The notes under the pieces: generated by a model
Databases searched by the model: none
What the model was told of the DNA's origin: nothing
What the model saw: the letters and a program-made list of their open reading frames with translations, nothing else
From: Toxonevra muliebris
Taxonomy: Eukaryota; Arthropoda; Insecta; Diptera; Pallopteridae
Assembly: GCA_963691655.1 (NCBI GenBank)
Contig: OY829328.1
Span: 86,122,400-86,186,399 of the forward strand
Direction: 5' to 3'
Length of the DNA stretch: 64,000 nucleotides
Translations under genes and position numbers: made by a program
Part shown: piece after piece, positions 46,811 through 59,209 of the stretch
How the letters are laid out: each line of letters starts with the position of its first letter
Position numbering within the stretch: the stretch's first letter is position 1

Positions 46811-46929
46811 AATATCTGCAGAAATCCCAAAACTCGACTTCTTTTGGTAAATATCTGCAGAAATCCCAAAACTCGACTTCTTTTGGTTAATATCTGCAGA
46901 AATCCCAAAACTCGACTTCTTTTGGTTAA
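46811..46929 (+). repeat. Three-copy tandem repeat, 39-bp unit, almost identical
   Basis: ATATCTGCAGAAATCCCAAA followed by ACTCGACTTCTTTTGGT recurs at 46812, 46851 and 46890, exactly 39 bp apart. Differences are limited to the GGTAA/GGTTA junctions. The near identity contrasts with the decayed arrays elsewhere and indicates recent amplification. Confidence 0.97.
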
Positions 46930-47055
46930 CAGCAAGAAAATACCTCCCATTACATTCGCCTGGCTGCTAAACCTGGGCTAACCTGGGTAATTCCAGATAC
47001 AGTTGGCAGACATCAGATCTTTTACTCATTTTTATGGCATTACTCATTTTGCCGT

Positions 47056-47440
47056 CCCGTACCTAGAATAATGGCGGATCCAGAGTTGTGATTTTAACAC
47101 AAAATCATCTCTGTTTTTCAACACATGAATCGTGATTCCCAGAACAAGTTAGCAGAATTTGGAAAATACATGGTTTTAATGCATTAAAAATATTTAGGTT
47201 ATGAAATATGCAGTCATTTGTGCTCCCCTTCCCTCTCTTTTCGACCAGTGACCCAGAGCACTAGCGGATCCAAAGGGATGATTTGGAGTTAAAACATTAT
47301 CTCTAACCGATGAAAATTTTATATAAGTAAGTATTTGGATTGCTGGCCATAAATAAAGAGAAAATGTTTAATGGGGTAAAAACAGCACCCACCTCCCTGT
47401 AGTTCTGTATTTATTCTTTTCTGTTACTTTCTTCTACTGA
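47056..47440 (+). repeat. Dispersed GGCGGATC-type repeat, tandem copies 2 and 3 (~190-bp period)
   Basis: ATGGCGGATCCAGAG (47071) and CTAGCGGATCCAAAG (47261) begin two diverged units 190 bp apart. Each is preceded by CCTAGA/CCCAGA and followed by a GATTT...AAAA...CATCTCT/TATCTCT stretch. Each unit also ends near a C-rich run (47222-47240 and about 47388-47400). Related scraps are at 35489 and 54915. Confidence 0.55.
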
Positions 47441-47444
47441 AAGT

Positions 47445-50400
47445 AATCATCTATTGTATACGTCTCTGCTCAGCTCTTAATCTTAAGGCTATCTCCTACT
47501 ACCGAAATTGTGTTTAGAAACTGATATAAATATCATTGCGCCTCCAACTCACAATCAAAAATCTTGTTAAAACATTTTAAGTGAAATAAAAAAAAAAGAA
47601 ATGAAAAAATCCACGAAATTTCATATCTACGTATGCATGAAACTTTAGATACATAACAAAAGCATTTGCTTTAAATATCATGTTAACAGAAATTCTTAAA
47701 TAGAATTACAGTAGTATATACTTCCGTGGATGGAAAAAAAAAACATGAAGCGAAATGAATCAATAATTTGTCAATATATAAAAGAAAGAAAAGCCCATAG
47801 TGACAAATTTTTCGCGCATACATTCATATAGAAGCTTATGAAATATACGAGCGTAAGTTCATTCAATCGATTTTAAGTGACATTTCATATATTTCGCATA
47901 TACATACATATAAGTATATATTAATGTGTATTTTTATATATACTTTATTTGTTGTTCTTCTTCTTTTTTTTCATCTGCTTTTACTTGATTTTATTAAAAT
48001 GTTTTTGGTGTCAGCTTAATGCGCTATCATTCGACACCCGCGACTTCCGCAAATCAACACAGTAAATTGCTTTACATACAAATTCAATTTCAAATTGGAA
48101 GAAGCAGAAAAAGTTGGTAAAAATACATACACATATACCTACACGCACACATATAATACAATGTAAAAAAAGAGTGTAACCATCATTTTTTTTTCTGGTA
48201 CTTTTTTTTACAACTTTCGCAGTAGTTGAAGTTGAGGGAGAAAAATCAAGATATAAGCTACAGCTACGGTTTTTTCGCTTTTATTATTGTTGTTGTTGTT
48301 ACTGTTATATATCAATGCAAACATTCTTACGCATTTAAGCCAAACCAAGCTTTTTCTTTTTTTTTTGTGGTAAGGAAACGTTTGTGACTTGTGTAACTAA
48401 ACGGAAACGGAAATTCAATGTAAACAAACAGTGTATACTTTTCTTTCTACTGCTACTGATTTTCCTTCACAAAACTTGTAACTCGCACGCATAAAAAAAA
48501 GAACAAGACGAAGAAGTGCAGGAAGCAGATAACATGTCATGAAAAAATAACTGAAAAAAATCTAACAGAAATCAAATGAAGATGATTAAATTTCATTACG
48601 GTTATAAAAAATAAATTTTGTATGAGTTTTTGATATTGGAAATAAATATATATATATATATGTACTTAACTATACAATATAATTTTATATCGATGACGTT
48701 AGTTTTGCATAAGACTTAAATGGAATAATATTATGATTTCTAGGTAATAAGTTCTAGAGTCCGCTGCATCTGTTTGTTTAGTGATTTCAACAACAGCTGT
48801 GCATATCTTTGTATTTAAAGCTGAAAAAAATAAATGAAAGCAAATTATTTTGATGAACGAATTTAACCACTTAACCATACCCCGGTAGTGATTTCATCCC
48901 TTTATAAAGATAATTATTTAACAATTAGCTAAAAAAACTGACAATACACTTGATTAAAAGCTTCTCGATTCAATGCTCCACTGAAGCGAATTAATTATTG
49001 TTTTACAGAATTTTTTTGACAACATTGTGAATATAAAAATGAAGTCGATACTTCTTTATAAATTGAAAAGGTTTGGCCTTTAAACATTTTTTTTTTTTTT
49101 TTTTGATAGCTTCAAAATTCTAAATTAGTAAGTATTTTTTCAAAACACAATTGATTGTGTCATACTATTTATTTCTGTTTCTGTAAAGATTTCTGTTCTT
49201 TATCGATTTTATGGTCTGAAAAGGTTAATTTTCCTTCATTGTTCTTATAAAATGGCAATTATTGTGGTTTGCTTGTAAGTACATGTTAAAATTCTAATAA
49301 AAATATTGTTCTTTATGACATATTTCTTACGCAAAAAAAAATATTAAAGTCGAATTCAAAGAGTTGTCCTAGGAGAGTCAAACACTTGTTGCTATGGTAA
49401 AGTTACTCTACAAGATATACACATTCAAACTGGATCTCATGTACTAACTGATTCTAAAGGAGGTTTTGGGGATAAAAAATCAAAATCTCTTACATTTTTG
49501 ATGATTCGAAATAAACGTTAATCTTCCGTTGGGCAAAAGAGTCGAGCCGGGCCTCTTTCAACTGTAATTGCAATTCAAATATATTTCTAATTGCGCTAGT
49601 GATTTGAAATTTCGTGAAGCTTTATAAAATTTTATTGGCTATCGATCTGTATCAAGACAAAAGTTCTATAGAGGGATTATTGTGGTGGATTATTATTGTT
49701 GTGATGTGCATATTACATTCATACCCAATGGGTCTGTCCAAAACCCAATATATCATCATCGTTCAAGCAGAAATCACTAAGTCCAAATTCATTTTTTTGA
49801 ATGGATCCGTATTAGTTAGCTTCTATAATTCGAATGAATATATTATATTATCCATAATAAATTCGGTTTTTGATGATACAGTTAGAACGTACAATAATGT
49901 GTGTACCAATTTGTTAACTTTACAAGTTTTGTCAGTGTTCATAGGGCGCCATGCACTTCATAAACTAACTTCGTCTCAGAAATTAAAAAAATGGGCGTAG
50001 TGAATTCTGCCATAACGACGACGATATATGTATTTGCATGTAAGTATTAAGTTAAATATTTTGTTTTATTAGCAGTAGTTTTCGCATATGTTAAACTACT
50101 TGAGCTCGTAAAAATATTGGAAAATATTTTCTTTGAATGTGAAAAAAAAACTTTTTTCTCCCTTTTTATGTTTTTTTTTGCTTTGTTAGCTTTGTTACAA
50201 ACAAAAAATGTATAAAGGATCTGAACTCATTGGGTATGAATGTCTTCGAAGGGTTAAAGAGTCGACAAATTTTGATCCGCCCTAGCAATATCTGGATCCA
50301 GTAGTATCATATACTTGCTTATCCTTTTTTCCATTACAAAATTTAAATAGTTCGAAAGCTCATGCTAATGTAATTTGAACTCCAATGCGTCAAGTCAGCG

Positions 50401-52795
50401 ATTTTATTACGTCCCTACAAAATGAGTTAGTTTTTAATACCTTTTCTTTACAGTCATTACAATCTACAGTTAATTCCTTAAAATACTTCCAAGAATGAAT
50501 GTTAAATATTTCAATTAAAGCATTTGTCTAAATGAAAGTCAGAACAAGAGATATGTGCCTGAATGTATGTGCATTATGAGCTAAAAACATATGTAAGTCT
50601 ATTTACACACTTTTATGTATGAATTTTAAGTATATGTATGTGTGTGTTTAGCTGTGAAATTGTTTTTACCACTACCGCAGTTTGTTTACTTATAGGCATT
50701 GGCGTGTATAAGTGTATGTGTGTATTTATGGTTTAACCACAAAATAAAATAAATGAAAAATGTTTGCACTATACAGGCAAAAACACAAACATATCGTCAT
50801 CTTTATTTAGAAACGCTCTAAATAGCACTTTCGTGTTTTTTTTTATACTACAAAAAAAGAAAACAACTTTCTTAAATCCAAAAATATATTATTTTAAATA
50901 TTATTTTATATACAGTTTAGGTACAAATACATCAACAAATTCAACTCTGAAATAAAATTTCAACATTATTTATTTTGTACAAAATTATGCCAATTCTTTT
51001 TCGCCTGTAAAACACAAAAATGTCATTTAGGGCTTTTCTTAATATTGATAACAATACACACTTAAAATGCACACATATACATACTTGTGTTTATATAGAA
51101 AAACATACGCATATATGTATGTACTAGAAAATATGACTAACAAAAGCTAATAAAAATCGCTTGCTTGCAACACGAGCGAAGCGGTAATAGAGTAGGCGAG
51201 TGAGCATCTTTGATATTATAATATAATAAAAATGGCGCATAAGCCAAAAAGTATGCAATAATATACAAACCATATACCAAGTATTTATACATAACAGTGT
51301 ACATATCTTTATGTATGCATGTAAAATACATATCTATGCTTGTATATGTGTTGCTATAACAACATTATCACAAAAGCTTAAAAATACGACTTCATTGCTT
51401 GCTTTTCTTCTTTTTTTTTCTCTTTTCCTTTTTTTTTTGGTTTTCGAGGTTTTTCCATTTAGCGTTTTTGTGGTTTTGTTTTTTTATTTTTCTCAACGCC
51501 TAAGTGTATGCTATGCATTATTTGCACCATAGCATTTTCTGGGTACTTTCTCTTCATTCTTTGCATTACTTTAATGTCTTTGTCGTTTTTGAAATTACAT
51601 TATTACATTGACTTTTATACATATTGACATATAAATTTCAAATAAATATTATAGTTACTTTCGCTCACTGTATGTATGCTGAAGTGCGTAGTAGGTACCT
51701 ACTTCGATTTTAATACTATACTCTTGAATGAGTGCTGCCTGCCCGTGCATCTATAAAAATCAAAAGTTATAGTTATTATTATGGCACATTCATGGCATGA
51801 ACGTGCAACGTTTATTGTACTGTGAACGAATAAAAACAAAAACTTTACACACACAGACATATACACGCGCACATTTATTATATTATTTAATTGGTTTTAC
51901 ACACACACGCGCTGGCCTAAAAACTAAAATTTAATAAATTCATTCTTAAATTCTATACTTTCAATTTAATTCTCTTTGGTATTTTTTGTTGTTGATTATA
52001 AATTTGTATTTTGTTTATGTGGGTGTAATCTGTAATTGTTTATGTTTGTTGTGTCGATTGCAGATTGTATGTACATGTGTTTGTGTACATGTTTCTGTGC
52101 ATAGATTTTTTTTTGGCTTGTTCATATAAATTTTTATTCTCGTGGAATTGAATTGTAAACATTCCAAATTGAAAATGTAAATACATTTGCATAAATCTTG
52201 TGACTAAAAAGAATTTATTGTTATAAATATTTATTTATATTTTTATCAAGCGATATCTTTACGTGTTTATCTATACCTATATATAAAGATTCGCGAAATA
52301 AAATAACAAATTTGTATGTTGTATGCCTATTCAAGTTAAAGTGTTTTAGTATTTCTGAATTAATATGTATTTTATAACATATAATTTGCCCCCTCGGGAA
52401 ACTTAGAGGTTAAAGGTTTAAAAGCGTTTCTGATGTGAAAAGGCATAAAACGGAACAAAAGAAAAGCATTGTACACCCCCTAAGCAAATGATGGAATTTC
52501 TTATAAGTACACACATACATATGTATATTGAATATTATAAATTCAAAAATTTTAAATTTAAAGTACTTTAATGTGCAATTTTAATTAGAATGTGAAAAAA
52601 GTAGAAAATACCGAAATGAGTTGTGGTTGTGCGTTCCAAAGAAGCTCAGACAAATCTTCCAAAAGTAGCTTTAGCTTTACTGTCAAGAGATCCAAGAACT
52701 TTGATTACACCCTCCCCACTTCTTTCTTCGACAATCACTTTATCACTTCCATTCCTTCGAGAAAGGATATGATCGAGAGTCGATGCTAGCAGAAG
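47445..52795. other. Long AT-rich non-coding stretch with no recognised gene
   Basis: No gene identified. The longest frame is 49614-50000 (plus, GTG start, 128 residues); it is Ile/Leu-rich with no domain I know, and I do not call it a gene. CA/TG and GTAT tracts occur at about 48130-48160, 50570-50730 and 51840-51910. A 14-base palindrome containing GTAGGTACCTAC is at 51690-51703. Confidence 0.55.
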
Positions 52796-52799
52796 AATG

Positions 52800-53390
52800 C
52801 GGAGTACTTTTACATTGATGGATCCAAACTGGATATAAGGGTAGGGGTGGAGGGGGGATGGGGATGCAAGTAGTTTCTCTGAACAAGTAGGGTTAAGGTT
52901 TTTGTTTCGTCTGCCTAACCTTTGCAGTGTTTTCCAAGCTGAGGTCATGGCTATACAGGTAACGGCGAAATGGCTATAATGTAATAAAGTATCAGCCCAT
53001 GATATTTCTATTTTCAGCGACAGCCAACCTGCTATCAAATCTTTAGCCAGTATATCACTGTTATCCAAGATGGCTTTTGATGGTCGGCATTTACTCAATG
53101 AAGTTGCCGATAAACTCAACGTATACCTTGTATGGATTCCAGGCCATAGTGGTTACTGTCTTATAGGCGTACACGCCTTGAGATTGGGTGCGCCCTCAAA
53201 CGTCAATTGCAGAAGCTGTAAAGATGAAGAAGAGGAGGAATCCATTTCTCACTACTTATAATTGTGCCCAGCCCCTATAGGAAAAATGCCCTAAAGAGGG
53301 TGTATAAAACACCCACGTGTTAACACAACGGGTCGTATATGGTCTAAGTGTGTCCTGACGGGCAGCCACTTAACCTAACCTAACCTACAG
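52800..53390 (+). pseudogene. LINE 3' fragment: RNase H domain with internal deletion, plus 3' UTR
   Basis: RNase H cleaves RNA in RNA-DNA hybrids during LINE retrotransposition. Its motifs appear in order: FYIDGSK (52808-52828), VFQAEVMAI (about 52929-52955), IFSDSQPAIKSL (about 53011-53046) and VWIPGHSG (about 53130-53153). The first Asp, the Glu and the second Asp are present. There is a stop after FYIDGSK, a frame change before VFQAEV, and another stop after AKWL. Directly after HSG the sequence jumps in frame to GVHALRLGAPSN and CRSCKDEEEEESISHYL, the Cys-rich tail of the same element class. The rest of RNase H is therefore deleted, and the tail ends in a premature stop. The 3' UTR ends in CCTAA repeats. 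Confidence 0.85.
53370..53387 (+). repeat. CCTAA repeats at the LINE 3' end
   Basis: TTAACCTAACCTAACCTA is about three CCTAA units immediately after the presumed 3' UTR. Position and orientation fit a 3'-terminal microsatellite of the element, although the unit equals the common insect telomere repeat. Confidence 0.8.
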
Positions 53391-53394
53391 TCAA

Positions 53395-56300
53395 GAGCAG
53401 TTCAGGCCATGCTACTATGCTGAATTCTGTTTGTTTCCCTATAATGAGTTTAAATATTGGTTTCAGAAAGTGCTTGTAATTGAAATTACCACCAGCCAAG
53501 CTCATAAGAAGATTTTCGAGAGTTACTCGTGTTAAGCTTGATGAAGAACTCCCATGAAAAGTTTTTATGAAAAAAGAACGAGCAATAATTTAAGAATGTA
53601 AAAATGTAAATATTTTCTCGGTTGTTTATTGCAATATGAATTTTTATTAAAATATTGTTAAACTGTTAGAGTTTAGTATTCCTTTTTAATTTATTTTTAT
53701 TAATTTTTTTTATTATTCTTATATTCTAATATATAAAAAAATATCCCGTAAAATTATTGACTAGTGCTGCTTATATGATTATTATGCCTTGTTTTCCTAG
53801 GAAATCAAATAAAAAACATAAATTAAAATTTTTTAGATAATCAAACTCGTTTATTTATTCAAAAACCCAATGAGTAGATAAACGAGCAGCAAAGCCTGTA
53901 AATCTTTATCTGTTGATGAAATTTTGCATCATTGTCACTATTATCAGTAATTTTTGAATCTTCCATAAAAGCAAAGGGTCTCAATAAATCATTTTCTGTT
54001 TCCTTTTCTTTCTTTTTGCTTTTTTTACTTTGAGGCTAGTAGTTTTATATTTTTTCATGACTTGCCTCAGTTTCGATTTCTTTTAGGGCGGTCTTATCTC
54101 AGGAAGCTAGCGATGGACTCTTTCACGACTTCCTTGAGGGTGTCAGTCTAGATTGGGCAGTAAGTGTTTTAAAAAAAAAACTGATTTAAAAATTTGACTT
54201 ATGTTCAACATGTTCAAAATAAATTATGAGTTAATGAAATTTAAACCTTGACGCATTATCAAAAATTGTTAGTGGTCGATGGTCACAAACCACTGAAGAA
54301 CCCACAAAAAAGTCTTTGTAATTTTAAATGCTATATAAGTTATATTAATAAGTTGAAATAATTAAGTATTAATATTTAATACTAGGATGGAAAATGTGCC
54401 GAAAACAGGTCCATTTTAAATTTATTAATTTACATATTTTTATTAAATTTCAATATTTCTCAATAAAAAATGTTCATTACATTAAAAGTTCTATAGAAAA
54501 AAAAGCAAATACAAAAAGAGAAAAGCATGAGCCAAAAATCATGTCACAAAACATTTTACATTTTTAACAAGTTATAAATGCAAATAATATCTAATTTACA
54601 CATTGAATGAGCACAAAAAAAAAAAAAAAAACATAAAAACATGAATGTATATTGTAAACACTATATGTACGTACATATTGTATACACGTTCCATCATAGT
54701 CGTTAGGGGGGGAAAAAGGGGGGTGTTTTCGATGAGAGAAAAAAGGTATGCAAATATGCGTGTAATAAGCTTATTTATGCATGTTTATTAAATAAATTGA
54801 ATTTTAACAATGATATTCAATTTAGAAATTGAATTTTCAACACAAGCAGCACATATACACACACTCACAAGCTTACAGCCAGACAGACAGACATTTTTAT
54901 GTACTATATGCACTAATGGGTTCTAGGGGGGGAATTTTGAGTATAAAACCCTCTCATCGGACTCTTCCTTCCCGATGTAAATCTCTTACATTTTGATTGT
55001 TGGTCATGAATCAAACAAACATTTTAAAGGGACAAAAAAAAAAATAAAACCCTGCTACCCTCCTTGGGAAATGTCTAAGTCCACTAGTGAGTATGTGTAT
55101 GTAAGTACATATAAAACTGCTTTAGTATACGTGCGCTCTTGCAGAAGTAAAAAAAAGAAAAAGTTTTTTACTTAGGCACGTTTGTTTTTTTTTTTTTGTT
55201 AAATTTTTTCGAGAATGACCCTTGGTTCGTATTATATTTCTGCGTTTTTTCTTTTGGCTTGCTTCTTTGCGATTCTTGTTTTGTTGAGCTTTCTGCTTCT
55301 AGTAATAATAGCAACAACGACATCAAAAATCTAATGCTTCAATGATGACTGAGCATTATTTTTCATCACTTTTAACTAACTATACGGAAAACGCATACCC
55401 ACCTACTCAAACACACACACACACGCACACACTTGGTAACTTGGTCATTGTATTATATTCTTGAAGTCGTCTTCTTTTGATTTTCTTTTGTTTGCTTGCG
55501 AGACTGAGTCTTTTTGCATGTTAAAAACTTATTTCATTTTCCTTTATTTTTCTTGAACTTCCTTTTACTTGATTTTTTGGGGGTTACTACGAATTTAAAT
55601 TTTTGTCTCTCTCGTTTTCTTCTACTTTTCCATTCCAGTTTTTTTTTTTTTTCATATAAAATTTAATTTCCTTGAGTTTTCTTTTTATCACTTGTCACAT
55701 TGAGTGTGAATATTTTTTAATTTTATTTTTTGTGTTTTTTTATCTTGCATATTGTTCCGTGCATCTAAGATTTAGGGTTTCATTCATTGTGGTTAGAAGT
55801 TTGTAATTACATTAAAGGTAGCTAGCTCTCAGATGGTTCTATTAATAGTAGGTAGATGCATTCATGCTGGGCAGAGACTTGTTTTGTGTGCGACTTTTTT
55901 ATATACATATTTATTAGATTTTTAGTTGAGGTATTTGTTGGGAAAAAGGGTATAAGAAGTCAGAAGAAAGAAATTATAGGCAACTATCAGAGCTGCTGTC
56001 TTTCTCTGTAAAGCTTTGTCTCTGTTCAGAAATGGCATTAATTGAGAAAATTCTATAATTAATCAGTTTTACACATAGACGAGTTTCTTGCAAAATATGA
56101 TGAATATCGTTCATCAAACCTCGATTTATTAGATTAATGTACAATTTTATTAAAAACCGTATATGAAGTATGTAGGTAAAAATGCATGTTGTATGTATTC
56201 ATAGTATGTATACTGAATGATATCAAATTGAAATTTTTTCTCGATTAACACTAAATTGCCCAAAGAAGTCATTTTGACTGCTTTTCAATTTCATTTGGAA

Positions 56301-56845
56301 AAGGTATACATTTATTTTGATTCAATTCCTAGAATTTTTCTGAGTGTTTATACATGATATGAATACATTTATAAATAGCTGAATTTACCTTCCTCTCCTC
56401 TCTGTTTCTGATATATGTATGTGTTTACAGTCCAAAAGTAGTCATGTTCACATCTTTTGGGCAATATAGGTACATATCAAATTTCAGTCTTTCTAGTATT
56501 TTTTTTCGTATACTTTTTTATACTGTTCACCTAATTCACCAAATTCCAAGGTCATTTCTTTTCATAAATCGCAAATTATTTTCACGATCTCTGAGATTTT
56601 TTGGCTTTTGATTCGCTATTATCACTGACTTGATTACTCTTCAGAAAAATAGTAAAGCTGTGAAAGTTGACCATTGGACTTGTTCTTTTCACTTCAAATA
56701 TTTTTTTCCAAATTTTTTCTAATGGCCCGGCCCTTAAAATTTGTCAAGACTCAAGATAGATTCAAATATCACATTCTTATATCGTATCGATATTTGCTCT
56801 AAGCTGAATAATCAGAAGAAATAGAATGGACTCAGTAATTCTAAT
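53395..56845. other. AT-rich non-coding stretch
   Basis: No gene recognised. It contains poly(A)/poly(T) runs (about 54614-54631, 55183-55197 and 55640-55651), a (CA)n tract at 55410-55431, a G-rich run at 54706-54725 and a dispersed-repeat scrap at 54915-54957. Confidence 0.55.
54915..54957 (+). repeat. Dispersed GGCGGATC-type repeat, copy 4 (decayed)
   Basis: ATGGGTTCTAGGGGGGGAAT followed by TTTGAGTATAAAACCCTCTC aligns with the copy at 35489-35528 over about 40 bases. The GGCGG start is changed here, so this is the least certain member. Confidence 0.4.
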
Positions 56846-56849
56846 GGTT

Positions 56850-57150
56850 TATATGATCTGAAGAAACTTAATAATCTTTACAACCTATGGTTTGAAAAGG
56901 TTTGAAATAATCGGCAAGGATTTTCTGATAATCTGAAATAATTCAATATGATTCGGCATGATCGGAAATTATCTGAAATGATCTTCTGATCATCTGAAAT
57001 AATTCAGCATGGTCCGGAATAATATAAAATGATATGAAATTGTCTAAAGTTATATGAAACAGTCTGAAATGATTTCTTGATCATCTGAAATAATGCAGCA
57101 TGATCTGAAAAGATCTAATCTGATCTGAGTTTGATACAAACATATGAAAT
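56850..57150 (+). repeat. Degenerate ~10-bp array (ATCTGAAATG), block 1
   Basis: TGATCTGAAA, TCTGAAATAAT and TCGGAATAAT words recur at 10-base or multiple-of-10-like spacing. The same unit forms a longer block at 58475-59200. Confidence 0.75.
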
Positions 57151-57154
57151 AATC

Positions 57155-58470
57155 TTTTGAAAAGTATAAAAAGTTCAAAAGTAACTCAGTCATGTTTTCA
57201 CACTTTTTTTATGTATCAGTCAGCAAGTTGTGTTAAAAGCTGAACAAAAAATTTACTCATAGCTACATGGCACAAATTTTCCTTAGGGCTGCCACTGGTA
57301 TATGGGACTGACTTTATTAGTAAAAGGAAATTTTTTTTCATGACTTTTACAAAACCATTTAAATTTTATGTTTACGTATAAGCGTTCAACAAAAGAACTA
57401 CTTGATTGCGCAAAAAAAAAAAAAAAAAAAAAAATTAAAAGTACTTACAACTTAAGACAACTAAGTAATAATAAAAGTTATCTTAATAATTATGGAAATT
57501 TATATGCAAAGTTAAAAATTAAACATTCCCTTTAATTTTTATTCTAATTTTATGAAATGGATATCATGAATATCAACAACTAGCAAGTTTTTGTAACAAA
57601 CCATAGAAAACCGGTTGGTACTTACAATTTTTCCCTTTCTTTACATTTCATCAACTTGTCATTGCCAAACAAATACTTTCAAAATAATGTGATCTAAAAA
57701 CGTTATACAATTTTTCTTATTTTTCTTCTACATTTTGCATATTTAAAAATTGCTTACTCAGAAATTTCGGTGTCGTCTTGCTTTTAGTTTTTCTTCAAAA
57801 ATTTACTATTTCTTTAGAAGGTGTTATTAGAAATTTTGTATATTATTAGAAAATTATTTAGCAGACGAAGTGGTAGCGAGCGCGTTTTCTTTTATTTGCT
57901 TGTGTGCACATAAACGAAATCTTATGTAGCATATTTTTAGGCGTGCTTGTTTTATTGGATGGAATAAATATTGAAAAATACTTGGTTTGAAATATCAGTT
58001 AGAGTTGCAATAGGAAAAACTTAATCATATTTGGCATCCATTTTTTAACTCAATTATTACCAATTTGTAGTATAAGTTTTTTTCTTAACATTATTTTGTA
58101 ATTAAGTTTAATAATTTTATGCATTTTTGTGTGTTTTCTAAGAATCCATTCAACAATTACGCAAGTCAAAGAATTTCTTTTCATTGCGTTCTCTTTACTC
58201 CACTCTTTTACTTTCTCAGACATAGTTTTCTTTACTCTTAAGTTTCTTTTATAGCGTATGTGTTCAAAGCATATTATTAATATAATGCATAAAAGGCATG
58301 AAGAACTTTCATAATTATAATAATAACTTTGAAAGCGTTACTAATGATGTTAAGTGAATTGCTGCACATACTACATATACTTATACATTCATGGGTATAA
58401 TGAAGTACTGGGGTTTACCCCAGTAGAAAATCTGAGTAGTGATGATGGTAATATCTAGGAGATGAATGAT
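57155..58470. other. Unique AT-rich stretch between the two ATCTGAAATG blocks
   Basis: No gene recognised and no copies of the array unit in bulk. It contains a 23-base poly(A) run (57412-57434) and a perfect hairpin at 58406-58425 (TACTGGGG, TTTA, CCCCAGTA) just before block 2. Confidence 0.6.
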
Positions 58471-58474
58471 CATA

Positions 58475-59200
58475 ATGAAATAGATGTTCAGAGTGATCTA
58501 AAAGATCTGAATGATCTGTAATACCTTTGAATTTACAAAAACCAGCTAGAAACTATCAGAAATGATTTGAAATGGTCTAAAAATGATTTAAAAATTATCT
58601 AAAATACTTAGATATGCATTTATTTAAAATCTGAATTCATTAAAAACAATTTGAAACTCTTTAAAATGAGTTTAAAATAATCTGAAATTATATGAAGTGA
58701 GCTAAAATTGTCCAAAATTACCTGAAATGTTTGATCAAATGATCTAAGATCATCAGAAATTATTTTAAATTATTTAAACTGATCTGAAATGATCTAAAAT
58801 AATATGAAATAATCTGAAATAATTTGCAATAATCTGAAATTATCTGAATGGAACTCAAATAACCCAAAAGGATCTAAACTGATCTCAAAATTATCTGGAA
58901 TCATGGGAAATCCCAAACCCAAAGTAGTCTGAAGTGGTTTTAAAATATAGATCTGCATTGATTTAAAATGATTTTAAATGATTTGATGTGATCTCCGGAA
59001 ATTAATCTGAAATGATCTGAAGTAACTTAAAATTTTTTGAATTGGTCTGAAATGATCCGAAACTCTCTGAAGTGGTCATAAATATTCTGAAATGATTTAA
59101 AATGATTGGAAATGGTTTAAAAATAATCTGAAATGTTTTGTAATAAACTGAAATTATTTCAATTGATTTGAATGATTTAGAGTAAACTGATAAAATTGTG
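58475..59200 (+). repeat. Degenerate ~10-bp array (ATCTGAAATG), block 2
   Basis: About 700 bp are dominated by GATCTGAAAT, AATCTGAAAT and TTTAAAATGA words in one orientation, densest at 58680-58870 and 58990-59170. Longer than block 1 and of the same unit. Confidence 0.8.
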
Positions 59201-59209
59201 TCTGAAATA

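Noticed and set aside
46811..46929. CRISPR-like direct repeats
   Set aside because: Units are directly adjacent tandem copies of 39 bp with no unique spacers, in a eukaryotic setting.
49614..50000. 128-codon plus-strand open frame
   Set aside because: Starts with GTG, shows no recognisable domain or splice context, and is Ile/Leu-rich in AT-rich DNA.
51770..51800. Another SINE 3' end (ATTATTATGGCACA resembles 33475-33490)
   Set aside because: Only about 14 bases match and the neighbouring GGCCCTCC block is missing.
52646..53119. 157-codon minus-strand open frame
   Set aside because: Lies antisense over the RNase H fragment of the plus-strand LINE; it has no domain, while the plus strand shows RNase H motifs.
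53370..53387. Interstitial telomere sequence
   Set aside because: Only three CCTAA units, placed exactly at a LINE 3' end, so the element tail is the simpler explanation.
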